Source of the DNA: Sphingopyxis sp.
GTDB taxonomy: Bacteria > Pseudomonadota > Alphaproteobacteria > Sphingomonadales > Sphingomonadaceae
Reading direction: 5' to 3'
Length of the DNA stretch: 64,000 bases
Assembly: GCA_016793775.1 (NCBI GenBank)
Contig: JAEULK010000013.1
Location: 39,368 to 103,367, forward strand
The notes below the pieces were generated by a model. That model saw only the letters and a list, made by a program, of their open reading frames with translations, did not search any database and was not told the DNA's origin. Positions 57,172 through 64,000 of the stretch are shown piece after piece (position 1 is the stretch's first letter; every line of letters starts with the position of its first letter). The translations under genes and the position numbers were made by a program.

Positions 57172-57623
57172 CTCAACGCATCGAGCCGCGCGATATCGAT
57201 CCCGCCCGGCACCAGCATCACCGGACAGGGGAGCGTGCCCGCATCCTGTCCGGTGAAATGCGCGACCAGCGGCCCCGGCGCGCCCGACGCTGCCGTCGCC
57301 AGCACCAAAGCGGCGATCTCGTCATTTTCGGCGATCACCGCGCATACGACCTCGGCGGGCTTGCCCTGGCGGACCATGATCTGCGGCGTGACATTGGCTT
57401 CCTGCTGCACTGTGTCCGCCGCCGCCGACACCAGCGCCTCGGCATGTTCGCGCGCTTCGGCCTCGATCGTAGCCTGGACGCCGCCGAAGGCGACAAAATC
57501 CTGCGGCGGGATGATCGCCAACACCGCGACTCCGCCGCCGGTGCGCGCCGCGCGGCGCGCCGCGAAGCGCAGCGCCAGGCTCGCCTCCGGACTGTCGTCG
57601 ATCACGACCAGATAGGTACGCAT
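57168..57623 (-). CDS. Universal stress protein (UspA family)
   Basis: A 151-residue protein with the Usp fold: YLVVIDDSPEASLALRFAAR at the N-terminus, VLAIIPPQDFVAFGG, IMVRQGKPAEVVCAVIAEND and a final G-2x-G-9x-G(S/T)-like ATP-loop region that reads LATAASGAPGPLVAHFTG, less conserved than the ATP-binding type. The ATG is chosen for GAGGGG upstream; an ATG 15 nt earlier is possible. Its stop overlaps that of the convergent membrane-protein remnant by 3 nt. Divergent from pdhC with ~157 nt between them. Confidence 0.85.
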   Translation of the reverse strand: MRTYLVVIDDSPEASLALRFAARRAARTGGGVAVLAIIPPQDFVAFGGVQATIEAEAREHAEALVSAAADTVQQEANVTPQIMVRQGKPAEVVCAVIAENDEIAALVLATAASGAPGPLVAHFTGQDAGTLPCPVMLVPGGIDIARLDALS

Positions 57624-57780
57624 GCCCCGACCCCTCATATTTTTTCGGGTGGAGAGTGCGTCACATTCGTATGAAAGGCAAGTTTGCCCCAATGGACGTT
57701 GACGAACGATGGTCTTATGACGAGGGGGTAATCCGTAGCGGCAGGCCCGGCCTGCAAGACTGACAGGGACAAGCCAGACG

Positions 57781-59148
57781 ATGCCGATCGAACTCAAAAT
57801 GCCCGCCCTTTCGCCGACGATGGAGGAAGGGACGCTCGCCAAATGGCTGGTCAAGGAGGGCGACACGGTGAAGTCGGGCGACCTGCTCGCCGAGATCGAG
57901 ACCGACAAGGCGACGATGGAGTTCGAGGCCATCGACGAGGGCGTGGTCAGCCAGATCCTCGTCGCCGAGGGCACCGACAATGTGAAGGTGGGCACTGTGA
58001 TCGCGACGATTACGGGCGAGGGTGAGGATGCCAGCGCGGCGAAGGCGGCGCCTGCTGCTGCTGCTGCTGCGGCACCGGCTCCGGCTGCCAAGGAAGAGGC
58101 ACCCAAACAAGAGGACGTCGCCCCCGCGAAGGCGGGAGCCGCTAGCGATAGTGCACCAACTCCAGCGGCCGCGGCGGGAGGCACGGGACTCCCGACGCCC
58201 TCCGCGGGGGCGACGGATAAGGGCGAGCGCATCAAGGCCAGCCCGCTCGCCAAGCGCCTCGCCGCCGAGCGCGGCATCGACCTGTCGACCATCAAGGGCA
58301 GCGGCCCCGGCGGCCGCATCGTCAAGGACGACCTCGACGGCGCCCCCGCCAGTGCAGCCGCCGCTGCGCCGCAAGCCGCTGCACCGGTCGCTGCTGCGAC
58401 CTCGGCTCCCGCCGCCGCGCCGGCCCCTGCCACGGCCGGCGCGATACCCGACTTCGGCATCCCGCACGAGGACGAAAAGCTCAGCGGCATGCGCAAGACG
58501 ATCGCGCGCCGGCTCAGCCAGTCGATGCAGGAATCGCCGCACATCTACCTCACCGTCGATATTCGCCTCGACGCGCTGCTGAAGCTGCGCGGCGAGCTCA
58601 ACGCCAGCCTCGAAGGGCGCGGGGTCAAGCTCAGCGTCAACGACATGCTGATCAAGGCGCTCGCGGTCGCGCTCGAGCGCGTGCCGGCGTGCAACGTGTC
58701 GTTCGGCGGCGACGTGATGCGCAAATACAGCCGCGCCGACATCTCGGTCGCGGTCAGCATCCCGGGCGGGTTGATCACCCCGATCATCGTCGATGCGGGC
58801 GGCAAGTCGATGTCGAAAATCTCGGCCGAAATGGCCGAACTCGCCGCGAAGGCCAAGGAAGGCAAGCTCCAGCCCAGCGAATATCAGGGCGGCACCGCCA
58901 GCATCTCGAACATGGGCATGATGGGGATCAAGCAGTTCACCGCGGTGATCAACCCGCCGCAGGGCATGATCCTGGCGATCGGGGCGGGCGAGAAGCGCCC
59001 CTATGTCGTCGATGACGCGCTCGCGATCGCGACCGTCATGTCGGCGACCGGCAGCTTCGACCACCGCGCGATCGACGGTGCGGATGGCGCGCTGCTGATG
59101 AAGACCTTCAAGGACCTGGTGGAAAGCCCGCTGGGGCTGGTGGCATAA
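57781..59148 (+). CDS. pdhC: Pyruvate dehydrogenase E2, dihydrolipoamide acetyltransferase
   Basis: Core of the pyruvate dehydrogenase complex. One lipoyl domain with the lipoyl lysine K43 in ETDKATMEF; an Ala/Pro linker; an E3/E1-binding domain at ~153-187 ([28 protein letters not shown]); then the acetyltransferase domain ending in [12 protein letters not shown] with catalytic H428. Length is 455 residues. Part of the linker (~112-146, [15 protein letters not shown] ...) is encoded by a GCGAAGGCGGG palindromic repeat. E1 genes are not adjacent; E3 (lpdA) follows after the DUF559 gene. Confidence 0.95.
   Translation: MPIELKMPALSPTMEEGTLAKWLVKEGDTVKSGDLLAEIETDKATMEFEAIDEGVVSQILVAEGTDNVKVGTVIATITGEGEDASAAKAAPAAAAAAAPAPAAKEEAPKQEDVAPAKAGAASDSAPTPAAAAGGTGLPTPSAGATDKGERIKASPLAKRLAAERGIDLSTIKGSGPGGRIVKDDLDGAPASAAAAAPQAAAPVAAATSAPAAAPAPATAGAIPDFGIPHEDEKLSGMRKTIARRLSQSMQESPHIYLTVDIRLDALLKLRGELNASLEGRGVKLSVNDMLIKALAVALERVPACNVSFGGDVMRKYSRADISVAVSIPGGLITPIIVDAGGKSMSKISAEMAELAAKAKEGKLQPSEYQGGTASISNMGMMGIKQFTAVINPPQGMILAIGAGEKRPYVVDDALAIATVMSATGSFDHRAIDGADGALLMKTFKDLVESPLGLVA
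58115..58216. repeat. In-frame CGAAGGCGGG palindromic repeat within pdhC
   Basis: The left arm GTCGCCCCCGCGAAGGCGGG and the right arm CCCTCCGCGGGGGCGACG mirror each other as in the intergenic copies at 23.3 and 44.6 kb. It keeps the frame and encodes part of the flexible linker. Confidence 0.75.
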
Positions 59149-59149
59149 C

Positions 59150-59677
59150 ATGCCCGAGGGACCGAATAGCCCCTCTCCCCTTGCGGGAGAGGGGTTGGGG
59201 AGTGGGGTCCCCGCCGCGTCCGCGGCGCACAAGACTCTCTCCGAAGTCCTCGCCCGAAAGGCCCTGTTGCTTGACCGCGCCCGCCAGATGCGCGCCAATC
59301 CTACCGATGCCGAACGCCGGCTCTGGTCGATCCTGCGCGCGGGGCGGCTTGAAGGCCTCCGCTGGCGCCGTCAGGAGATCATCGACGACTGCTACATCGC
59401 GGACTTCATCTGCTTCGAGCATCGGCTGATCGTCGAGGCCGATGGCGGGCAGCATAGCGAAAACGTCTATGACGCCGAACGCGATGCCTATCTGACCGCG
59501 CAAGGCTTTCGGATATTTCGCTTCTGGAACAACGACATCCTGGCCAACAGCGACGGCGTCGTCGCGAGCATCCTCGATGCCATCGATTCTCATGGCGCGC
59601 AGACGCGCGCCGACCACACACCCCAACCCCTCTCCCGCAAGGGGAGAGGGGCTTTTGAAGGAGCCCATAATGGCTGA
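59150..59677 (+). CDS. DUF559 (Vsr-like) endonuclease-domain protein inside inverted repeats
   Basis: A 175-residue protein. The DUF559 core runs ~45-150: RANPTDAERRLWSILRAGRL, FRRQE-type (LRWRRQEIIDDCYIADFICF), EADGGQH and FRIFRFWNNDILANSDGV, with acidic and His residues arranged as in Vsr-type PD-(D/E)XK nucleases. The first ~15 residues (NSPSPLAGEGLG) and last ~20 (PQPLSRKGRGA) are translated from the flanking inverted repeats, so the native start may be later, for example at MRANPTDAERR. The gene overlaps the lpdA start by 8 nt and separates E2 from E3, as an inserted cassette would. Confidence 0.8.
   Translation: MPEGPNSPSPLAGEGLGSGVPAASAAHKTLSEVLARKALLLDRARQMRANPTDAERRLWSILRAGRLEGLRWRRQEIIDDCYIADFICFEHRLIVEADGGQHSENVYDAERDAYLTAQGFRIFRFWNNDILANSDGVVASILDAIDSHGAQTRADHTPQPLSRKGRGAFEGAHNG
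59168..59199. repeat. Left inverted repeat of the DUF559 unit
   Basis: Begins GCCCCTCTCCCCTTGCGGGA and ends GGTTGGGG. The 32-bp sequence is found as an exact reverse complement at 59621-59652. Confidence 0.85.
59621..59652. repeat. Right inverted repeat of the DUF559 unit
   Basis: Begins CCCCAACCCCTCTCCCGCAA and ends GGGGAGAGGGGC; reverse complement of the left arm. Each arm is itself palindromic (CCCCTCTCCC/GGGAGAGGGG). Confidence 0.85.
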
Positions 59678-61067
59678 CACCAACTACGACCTCATCGTCC
59701 TCGGCTCCGGCCCCGGCGGCTATGTCGCGGCGATCCGCGCGGCGCAGCTCGGTCTCAAGACCGCGATCGTCGAGCGCGAGAATCTCGGGGGCATCTGCCT
59801 CAACTGGGGCTGCATCCCGACCAAGGCGCTGCTGCGTTCGGCCGAAATCTATCATTATATGCAGCATGCGGGCGACTACGGCCTGATCGCGCAGCAGATC
59901 AGCGCCGACATCGACGCGGTGGTGAAGCGCAGCCGCGGCGTCGCGAAACAGCTGAGCCAGGGCGTCGCCTTCCTGATGAAGAAGAACAAGATCGCCGTCC
60001 ATATGGGCGAGGGCAAGCTGACCGCGCCGGGCAAGCTCGAGGTCAAGGGCGAGAAAGGGACCGAAACCCTCACCGCCAAGAATATCATCGTCGCGACCGG
60101 CGCCCGCGCCCGCGACCTGCCCTTCGCGCCCGCCGACGGCAAGCGCATCTGGACCTATCGCCACGCGCTCGTCCCGCCCGAGATGCCGACGAAATTGCTC
60201 GTCATCGGGTCGGGCGCGATCGGCATCGAATTTGCGAGCTTCTACAGCGACATGGGCGCCGAGGTGACCGTGGTGGAGATGCTCGACCGCCTCGTCCCGG
60301 TCGAGGATGCCGATGTGTCGGCCTTTCTCGAAAAGGCGCTCAAGAAGCAGGGTATGACGATCTTCACCGGCGCCGGGGTCGAGGAGCTGAAAGCCTCCGC
60401 GACCGGCGTGTCGGCGAAGATCAAGGGCAAGGACGGCAAGACAGAAAGCGCCCAATTCAGCCACGCGATCGTCGCGATCGGCATCGTCCCGAACACCGAG
60501 GATATCGGGCTCGAAACCTTGGGCGTGAAGACGACCAAGGGTCATATCGACACCGACGCGATGTGCCGCACCAATGTCCCCGGCATCTGGGCGATCGGCG
60601 ACGTCACCGCACCGCCGTGGCTCGCGCACAAGGCGATGCACGAATCGGTCATCTCGGTCGAGGCGATCGCAGGCAACCATCCGCACGCGATGGACCCGCG
60701 CAACATCCCCGGCTGCACCTATTGTCGCCCGCAGATTGCCAGCGTCGGGCTGACCGAAGCCAAGGCCAAGGACCTGGGTTACGAGGTAAAGGCCGGAACC
60801 TTCCCCTTCATCGGCAACGGCAAGGCGATCGCGCTGGGCGAGGCCGAGGGTTTCACCAAGACGGTGTTCGACGCCAAGACCGGCGAACTGCTCGGCGCGC
60901 ACATGATCGGCGCCGAGGTCACCGAGCTGATCCAGGGCTATACGATCGGCAAGACCGCCGAGCTGGTCGAGGATGACTTCATCGGCACCGTCTTCCCGCA
61001 CCCGACGCTCAGCGAGACGATGCACGAGGGCGTCCTCGCGGCCTTCGGGCGGCCTTTGCATATCTGA
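59670..61067 (+). CDS. lpdA: Dihydrolipoyl dehydrogenase (E3)
   Basis: Reoxidises the lipoyl groups of pyruvate dehydrogenase. FAD motif LIVLGSGPGGYVAAIRAAQLG, redox disulfide C43/C48 in GGICLNWGCIPTKALL, NAD motif LVIGSGAIGIEFASFYSDMG, WAIGDVTAPPWLAHKAMHE and the C-terminal active-site HPHPTLSETMHE-type end (FPHPTLSETMHEG). At 465 residues with no lipoyl domain. The ATG follows GAAGGAG. Probably once directly behind pdhC. Confidence 0.95.
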   Translation: MADTNYDLIVLGSGPGGYVAAIRAAQLGLKTAIVERENLGGICLNWGCIPTKALLRSAEIYHYMQHAGDYGLIAQQISADIDAVVKRSRGVAKQLSQGVAFLMKKNKIAVHMGEGKLTAPGKLEVKGEKGTETLTAKNIIVATGARARDLPFAPADGKRIWTYRHALVPPEMPTKLLVIGSGAIGIEFASFYSDMGAEVTVVEMLDRLVPVEDADVSAFLEKALKKQGMTIFTGAGVEELKASATGVSAKIKGKDGKTESAQFSHAIVAIGIVPNTEDIGLETLGVKTTKGHIDTDAMCRTNVPGIWAIGDVTAPPWLAHKAMHESVISVEAIAGNHPHAMDPRNIPGCTYCRPQIASVGLTEAKAKDLGYEVKAGTFPFIGNGKAIALGEAEGFTKTVFDAKTGELLGAHMIGAEVTELIQGYTIGKTAELVEDDFIGTVFPHPTLSETMHEGVLAAFGRPLHI

Positions 61068-61073
61068 TTTTGA

Positions 61074-61237
61074 CTCGCACGAAGCCACGAAGCCACAAAG
61101 AGGTTCCGAACCCGTTCGCCCTGAGCCTGTCGAAGGGCCGTCCTTTCTTCAGGTGGTGAAAGACGAACGGTGCTTCGACAAGCTCAGCACGAGCGGGGTT
61201 GAGAAATCCCCTTTGTGGCTTCGTGGCTTTGTGCGAG
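61074..61237. repeat. Nested inverted repeats, CGAAGCCA type with inner TCGACAAGCTCAG type
   Basis: The outer arms (61074-61103 and 61208-61237) match inversely at 28 of 30 bases around CGAAGCCACGAAGCCACAAAG. Within them lies a second, unrelated inverted repeat (about 61111-61138 and 61162-61198) with CTGAGCCTGTCGAAGGGC against GCTTCGACAAGCTCAGCAC. It looks like one repeat type inserted into another. No ORF. Confidence 0.75.
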
Positions 61238-61250
61238 ATTTTCCCGACTT

Positions 61251-61886
61251 TTGAGAGACAAAGCCATCATCACCCGCCACAACCGCTTCCTCATCGCCGC
61301 CGCCACGCTGCTCGTCACCGTCATCCTGCTCGGTTTCGCGGCCGTCGCGGGCTGGACGCAGGCGATGGACCTGCGCATCTCGACCGGCCTCGTGCTCCAT
61401 GTCGGCAAGAGCGACCCGACGTTCATCGTCTTCATGCAGGCGGCGAGCTGGATCGGCGGCGGGTTGCAGCGCTGGGTCATCGTGATCGGGCTGACCTTGC
61501 TCGTCTGGCGGCTGAGCGGCCCGCGCTGCGCGGTGGCGCTCGCGGGGGCGGCGCTGCTGTCGAACCTCGCCTCGAGCCTGCTCAAGCTCGCGTTCGGCGT
61601 GTCGCGCCCCGACCTGATCGAGCATCTCGACCACCAGACGAGCTTTTCCTACCCCAGCGGCCATGCGACCAACGCCGCGGTCGTCTATCTGATGCTCGCC
61701 TGGCTGGTGCCGCTGCGCTGGCGCCGCGCGGCATGGAGCCTCGCGGGCGTCATGATCCTGCTCAACGGCGTCTCGCGAATGATGCTCGGCGTGCACTGGG
61801 CGAGCGACATCGTCGGCGGCACGATGCTCGGCACCGCCTTCGCGCTGCTCGGCGCCGCCTGGGTCCGGCGCGGCAAGCCCGGATAA
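61251..61886 (+). CDS. PAP2-family membrane phosphatase
   Basis: A membrane phosphatase with five or six hydrophobic helices and the three PAP2 motifs: KLAFGVSRP, YPSGHATN with the catalytic His region, and SRMMLGVHWASDIVGG with the nucleophilic His. Substrates of relatives are phosphatidic acid, undecaprenyl pyrophosphate or similar. The TTG at 61251 gives 211 residues; a GTG at 61215 is open too but lies inside the repeat. The start is therefore uncertain. Confidence 0.8.
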   Translation: MRDKAIITRHNRFLIAAATLLVTVILLGFAAVAGWTQAMDLRISTGLVLHVGKSDPTFIVFMQAASWIGGGLQRWVIVIGLTLLVWRLSGPRCAVALAGAALLSNLASSLLKLAFGVSRPDLIEHLDHQTSFSYPSGHATNAAVVYLMLAWLVPLRWRRAAWSLAGVMILLNGVSRMMLGVHWASDIVGGTMLGTAFALLGAAWVRRGKPG

Positions 61887-61941
61887 GAAAATCCTAACCG
61901 CTCAGCGCCACAAGGGAGCGCGAACGCAGGAGGGTTTTCTC

Positions 61942-62337
61942 ATGAACGGTTCGATCACCGGCATCCTGCGCTGGCTCGGGGCGCTGATTCCCGTCGCCTA
62001 TATCGGCTTTCTGCTGTGGCATTTCATGGGCGTCGGCGGCAATTCGGCCGAGGGCATCGTCGGCATCGGGCTGGGCCCGACCGTGCTCGGCCTCTCCGTC
62101 ATCGCGCTGCTTTTTCTCATCGGCCCGCTGGTCAAGCTGATCCGGGTCGGATCGGGCGCGAACCGTGTGCCGGGCGCCAGCGTCAAGGTCGGCGACGATC
62201 TGCCCGCGACCGAGGGTTTCGACGCCGACGCCGCGCTCGCCCGCTATATGAGCCAGCGCGCCGAAGCCCCCGTGCCACCCGATCCATCGCCGCCCGCCGA
62301 CGCGCCGCGCCCGCAATTCGGCCGCAAGATCGGCTGA
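61942..62337 (+). CDS. Two-helix membrane protein ending in FGRKIG
   Basis: A 131-residue protein with two helices (LRWLGALIPVAYIGFLLWHF and GPTVLGLSVIALLFLIGPLV), then a soluble Pro-rich tail ending in PQFGRKIG. The ATG follows AGGAGG. No family recognised. The next gene product ends in a similar FGRKVA motif, so the two may share a partner or position. Confidence 0.75.
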   Translation: MNGSITGILRWLGALIPVAYIGFLLWHFMGVGGNSAEGIVGIGLGPTVLGLSVIALLFLIGPLVKLIRVGSGANRVPGASVKVGDDLPATEGFDADAALARYMSQRAEAPVPPDPSPPADAPRPQFGRKIG

Positions 62338-62343
62338 TCCTCC

Positions 62344-62979
62344 ATGGTCATCGTCCAATATAGCAGTGGCAAGCTGCTCGTCCGCGGCTTGCTGTTCTTC
62401 GTCGGCGGTCTTGCGCTGATGGGGACGCTGATCGGCGCGCCGCTCGGCCTCTATCTGATCGCATATGGCCTGCGCGCGCTGATCAAGGCGATGACCCCGA
62501 ACAAGGCGGCGATCACCCAGCATGCGCGCGGGCTCGAAATCCGCACTTTGTGGACGCGGCGCTTCGTCTCCTTCGACCATTATACGCATGTCAGCGCCGA
62601 GACGATCTTCTTCAACGCCGCGGGGCTGCCGATCCCCGGCCCGGTAATGCTGGTGATCCACAGCGAGCGAAGGGGCCTTGGGGGCGGCATCGCGGGCAAG
62701 CGCAAGATCCGCCTGCCGCTTGGCTATCTGAGGCTCGTTGAGCGCGCCGTGCCTTTGGTCGGCGAGGCGATCGAGATTTTCGCGATGCCGCATCGCGAGG
62801 CCGGGGCCACGTGGCACAAGGTGCTCGACGAACGCCGCGCCGCCGAAGGCGGACCGCCGCCGCCGCGCCAGCTCGCCACCGCCGAGGAACGTGCCGCCGC
62901 GCGCCGCGATCCGCTCGAAGGCGGCGCCCGGGACCGCCTCGACCGTGCGCCGACGGGCTTTGGCCGCAAGGTCGCCTGA
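62344..62979 (+). CDS. Membrane-anchored protein ending in FGRKVA
   Basis: A 211-residue protein with one or two N-terminal helices (LLVRGLLFFVGGLALMGTLI, GAPLGLYLIAYGLRALI), followed by a beta-rich, PH-like domain (ITQHARGLEIRTLWTRRFVS) and a charged Arg/Ala tail ending FGRKVA. The start lies 6 nt after the previous stop, indicating cotranscription. No family assigned. Confidence 0.72.
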   Translation: MVIVQYSSGKLLVRGLLFFVGGLALMGTLIGAPLGLYLIAYGLRALIKAMTPNKAAITQHARGLEIRTLWTRRFVSFDHYTHVSAETIFFNAAGLPIPGPVMLVIHSERRGLGGGIAGKRKIRLPLGYLRLVERAVPLVGEAIEIFAMPHREAGATWHKVLDERRAAEGGPPPPRQLATAEERAAARRDPLEGGARDRLDRAPTGFGRKVA

Positions 62980-63019
62980 CGCCCCTCGACAGGCGCGCGC
63001 CAGCGGCTAGGTTGGCCGC

Positions 63020-63934
63020 ATGGCGCAAGGTACCCATGATTTCGTCCCCGATCCGCGCAACGACGCGATCCTGATCAACGTCAACGGCACGCTGGTGCCG
63101 CGCGCCGAGGCGAGCGTGTCGGTTTTCGACAGCGGCTTCATGCTCGGCGACGGGGTGTGGGAAGGCATCCGCGTCCACAAGGGGCGGATGGCGTTCCTCG
63201 ACCAGCATCTCGACCGCTTGTTCGAGGGCGCGAAGGCGATCGCGATGGATATCGGGATTTCGCGCGAGGCGCTGATCCAGCGGCTCTACGATACCATCGT
63301 GGGCAACCAGATGGACGCCTGCCATATCCGCCTGATGGTGACGCGCGGCATTCGCTCGACGCCGTACCAGGACCCGCGCGTCGTCATCTCGCCCGCGACG
63401 ATCGTCATTGTCGCCGAGCATAAGGACCCGCTGCCTTCGACGGTCGAGCAGGGGCTGTCGCTGTTCACCGTCCATGTCCGCCGCGGCGACCCCGCGGTGC
63501 AGGACCCCAAGCTCAATTCGCACTCGAAGCTCAACTGTATCACCGCCTGCATCCAGGCGGCGCAGGCGGGCGCCGACGAGGCGCTGATGCTCGATCCGCA
63601 CGGGTTCGTCGCGACGTGCAACTCGACCCATTTCTTCATCGTGCGCAAGGGCGAGGTTTGGACCTCGAGCGGCGATTATTGCCTCGGCGGTATCACCCGC
63701 GGCAACGTCATGCGTATCTGCCGCGAGGCGGGTATTCCGGTGTATGAGAAGAATTTCTCGCTCACCGATGTTTACGGCGCCGATGAGGCGTTCGTGACCG
63801 GCACTTTCGCGGGCGTCGTCCCCGCGCATACGATCGACGGGCGGGTGCTGACCGAGGGCCGGGGGCCGATGGTCGAGCGGTTGCAGACGCTCTACAAGAT
63901 ATTGATAGAGAGCGATATTTCTGGCGAAGCGTAG
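63020..63934 (+). CDS. Class IV aminotransferase (branched-chain or D-amino-acid type)
   Basis: A 304-residue PLP enzyme: GFMLGDGVWEGIRV near the N-terminus, LMVTRGIRSTP, the PLP lysine K170 in SHSKLNCITACIQA, DEALMLDPHGFVATCNSTHFF, and GITRGNVMRICREAGI with a C-terminal EAFVTGTFAGVVP. It belongs with BCAT/D-alanine transaminase/4-amino-4-deoxychorismate lyase; the DEALMLD-x-x-GFVAT pattern fits BCAT/DAAT more than the lyase. No branched-chain or folate genes are adjacent, so the substrate is open. Confidence 0.83.
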   Translation: MAQGTHDFVPDPRNDAILINVNGTLVPRAEASVSVFDSGFMLGDGVWEGIRVHKGRMAFLDQHLDRLFEGAKAIAMDIGISREALIQRLYDTIVGNQMDACHIRLMVTRGIRSTPYQDPRVVISPATIVIVAEHKDPLPSTVEQGLSLFTVHVRRGDPAVQDPKLNSHSKLNCITACIQAAQAGADEALMLDPHGFVATCNSTHFFIVRKGEVWTSSGDYCLGGITRGNVMRICREAGIPVYEKNFSLTDVYGADEAFVTGTFAGVVPAHTIDGRVLTEGRGPMVERLQTLYKILIESDISGEA

Positions 63935-63962
63935 TGGAAAACCCGCCCCATCATTCCCGCTT

Positions 63963-63984
63963 GTGTCGAGCGAAGTCGAGACAC
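63963..63984. repeat. GTGTCGAGCGAAGTCGAGACAC repeat at the window edge
   Basis: A short imperfect inverted repeat (GTGTCGA against TCGAGACAC) of the type found between genes in sphingomonads. The window ends soon after, so its full extent is not visible. Confidence 0.5.
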
Positions 63985-64000
63985 GTCTGGCGCCAGCGTG

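Overview
The window is a GC-rich chromosomal segment of an alphaproteobacterium. It most resembles the Sphingomonadales and looks Sphingopyxis-like. The support is 5-aminolevulinate synthase (C4 heme route), PhaR, betaine-lipid genes btaA/btaB, a ScfR-type regulator beside propionyl-CoA carboxylase, a large TonB-dependent receptor, and many short palindromic intergenic repeats of the kind common in sphingomonads. No rRNA, tRNA, CRISPR array, prophage or classical IS was seen.

Layout. 1-11 kb: end of a helical repeat protein, then polyamine genes: a group IV ornithine decarboxylase, carboxy(nor)spermidine decarboxylase and carboxy(nor)spermidine dehydrogenase. They are interrupted by a thioredoxin-reductase-like fusion, an RTX protein and a block holding an asparaginase, a DUF486 protein and a hydrolase. 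11-20 kb: PLP dehydratase, lipoprotein, btaAB betaine-lipid pair with a possible Pho box, GNAT protein, nitroreductase, hemA, murI, plsY-dprA. 20-34 kb: topA, secreted hydrolases, lepB-rnc-era, pgi, gor and an SDR. 33-44 kb: a nearly complete methylmalonyl-CoA module (scfR regulator, pccB, epimerase, mutase, bioB, pccA) with a TTTGCAAA-type operator cluster. 44-52 kb: csaA, MAPEG, cyclase, MHS transporter, alr, TonB receptor, phaR. 52-64 kb: proS, rnr, two beheaded genes, a universal stress protein, pdhC-lpdA (pyruvate dehydrogenase E2 and E3), PAP2 phosphatase, two small membrane proteins and a class IV aminotransferase.

Functional links. The propionate cluster converts propionyl-CoA to succinyl-CoA; biotin synthase sits inside it and could supply the cofactor that PccA carries. 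Ornithine decarboxylase, CASDH and CASDC together give the carboxyspermidine route to spermidine.

The most unusual material is repeat-related. (i) Two small nuclease-fold genes (GxxExxY and DUF559) are each bracketed by long inverted repeats, and gene-less relatives of the same repeats lie elsewhere. (ii) Palindromic repeats sit in frame inside the coding sequences of topA, rnr and pdhC. (iii) A ~146 bp palindromic element occurs twice, and its TAG ends serve as stop codons for neighbouring genes. (iv) The 5' end of the carboxyspermidine decarboxylase gene is duplicated and now forms the N-terminus of an exported hydrolase. (v) The leader of the ornithine decarboxylase gene can form mutually exclusive G/C-tract pairings that include the translation start region.
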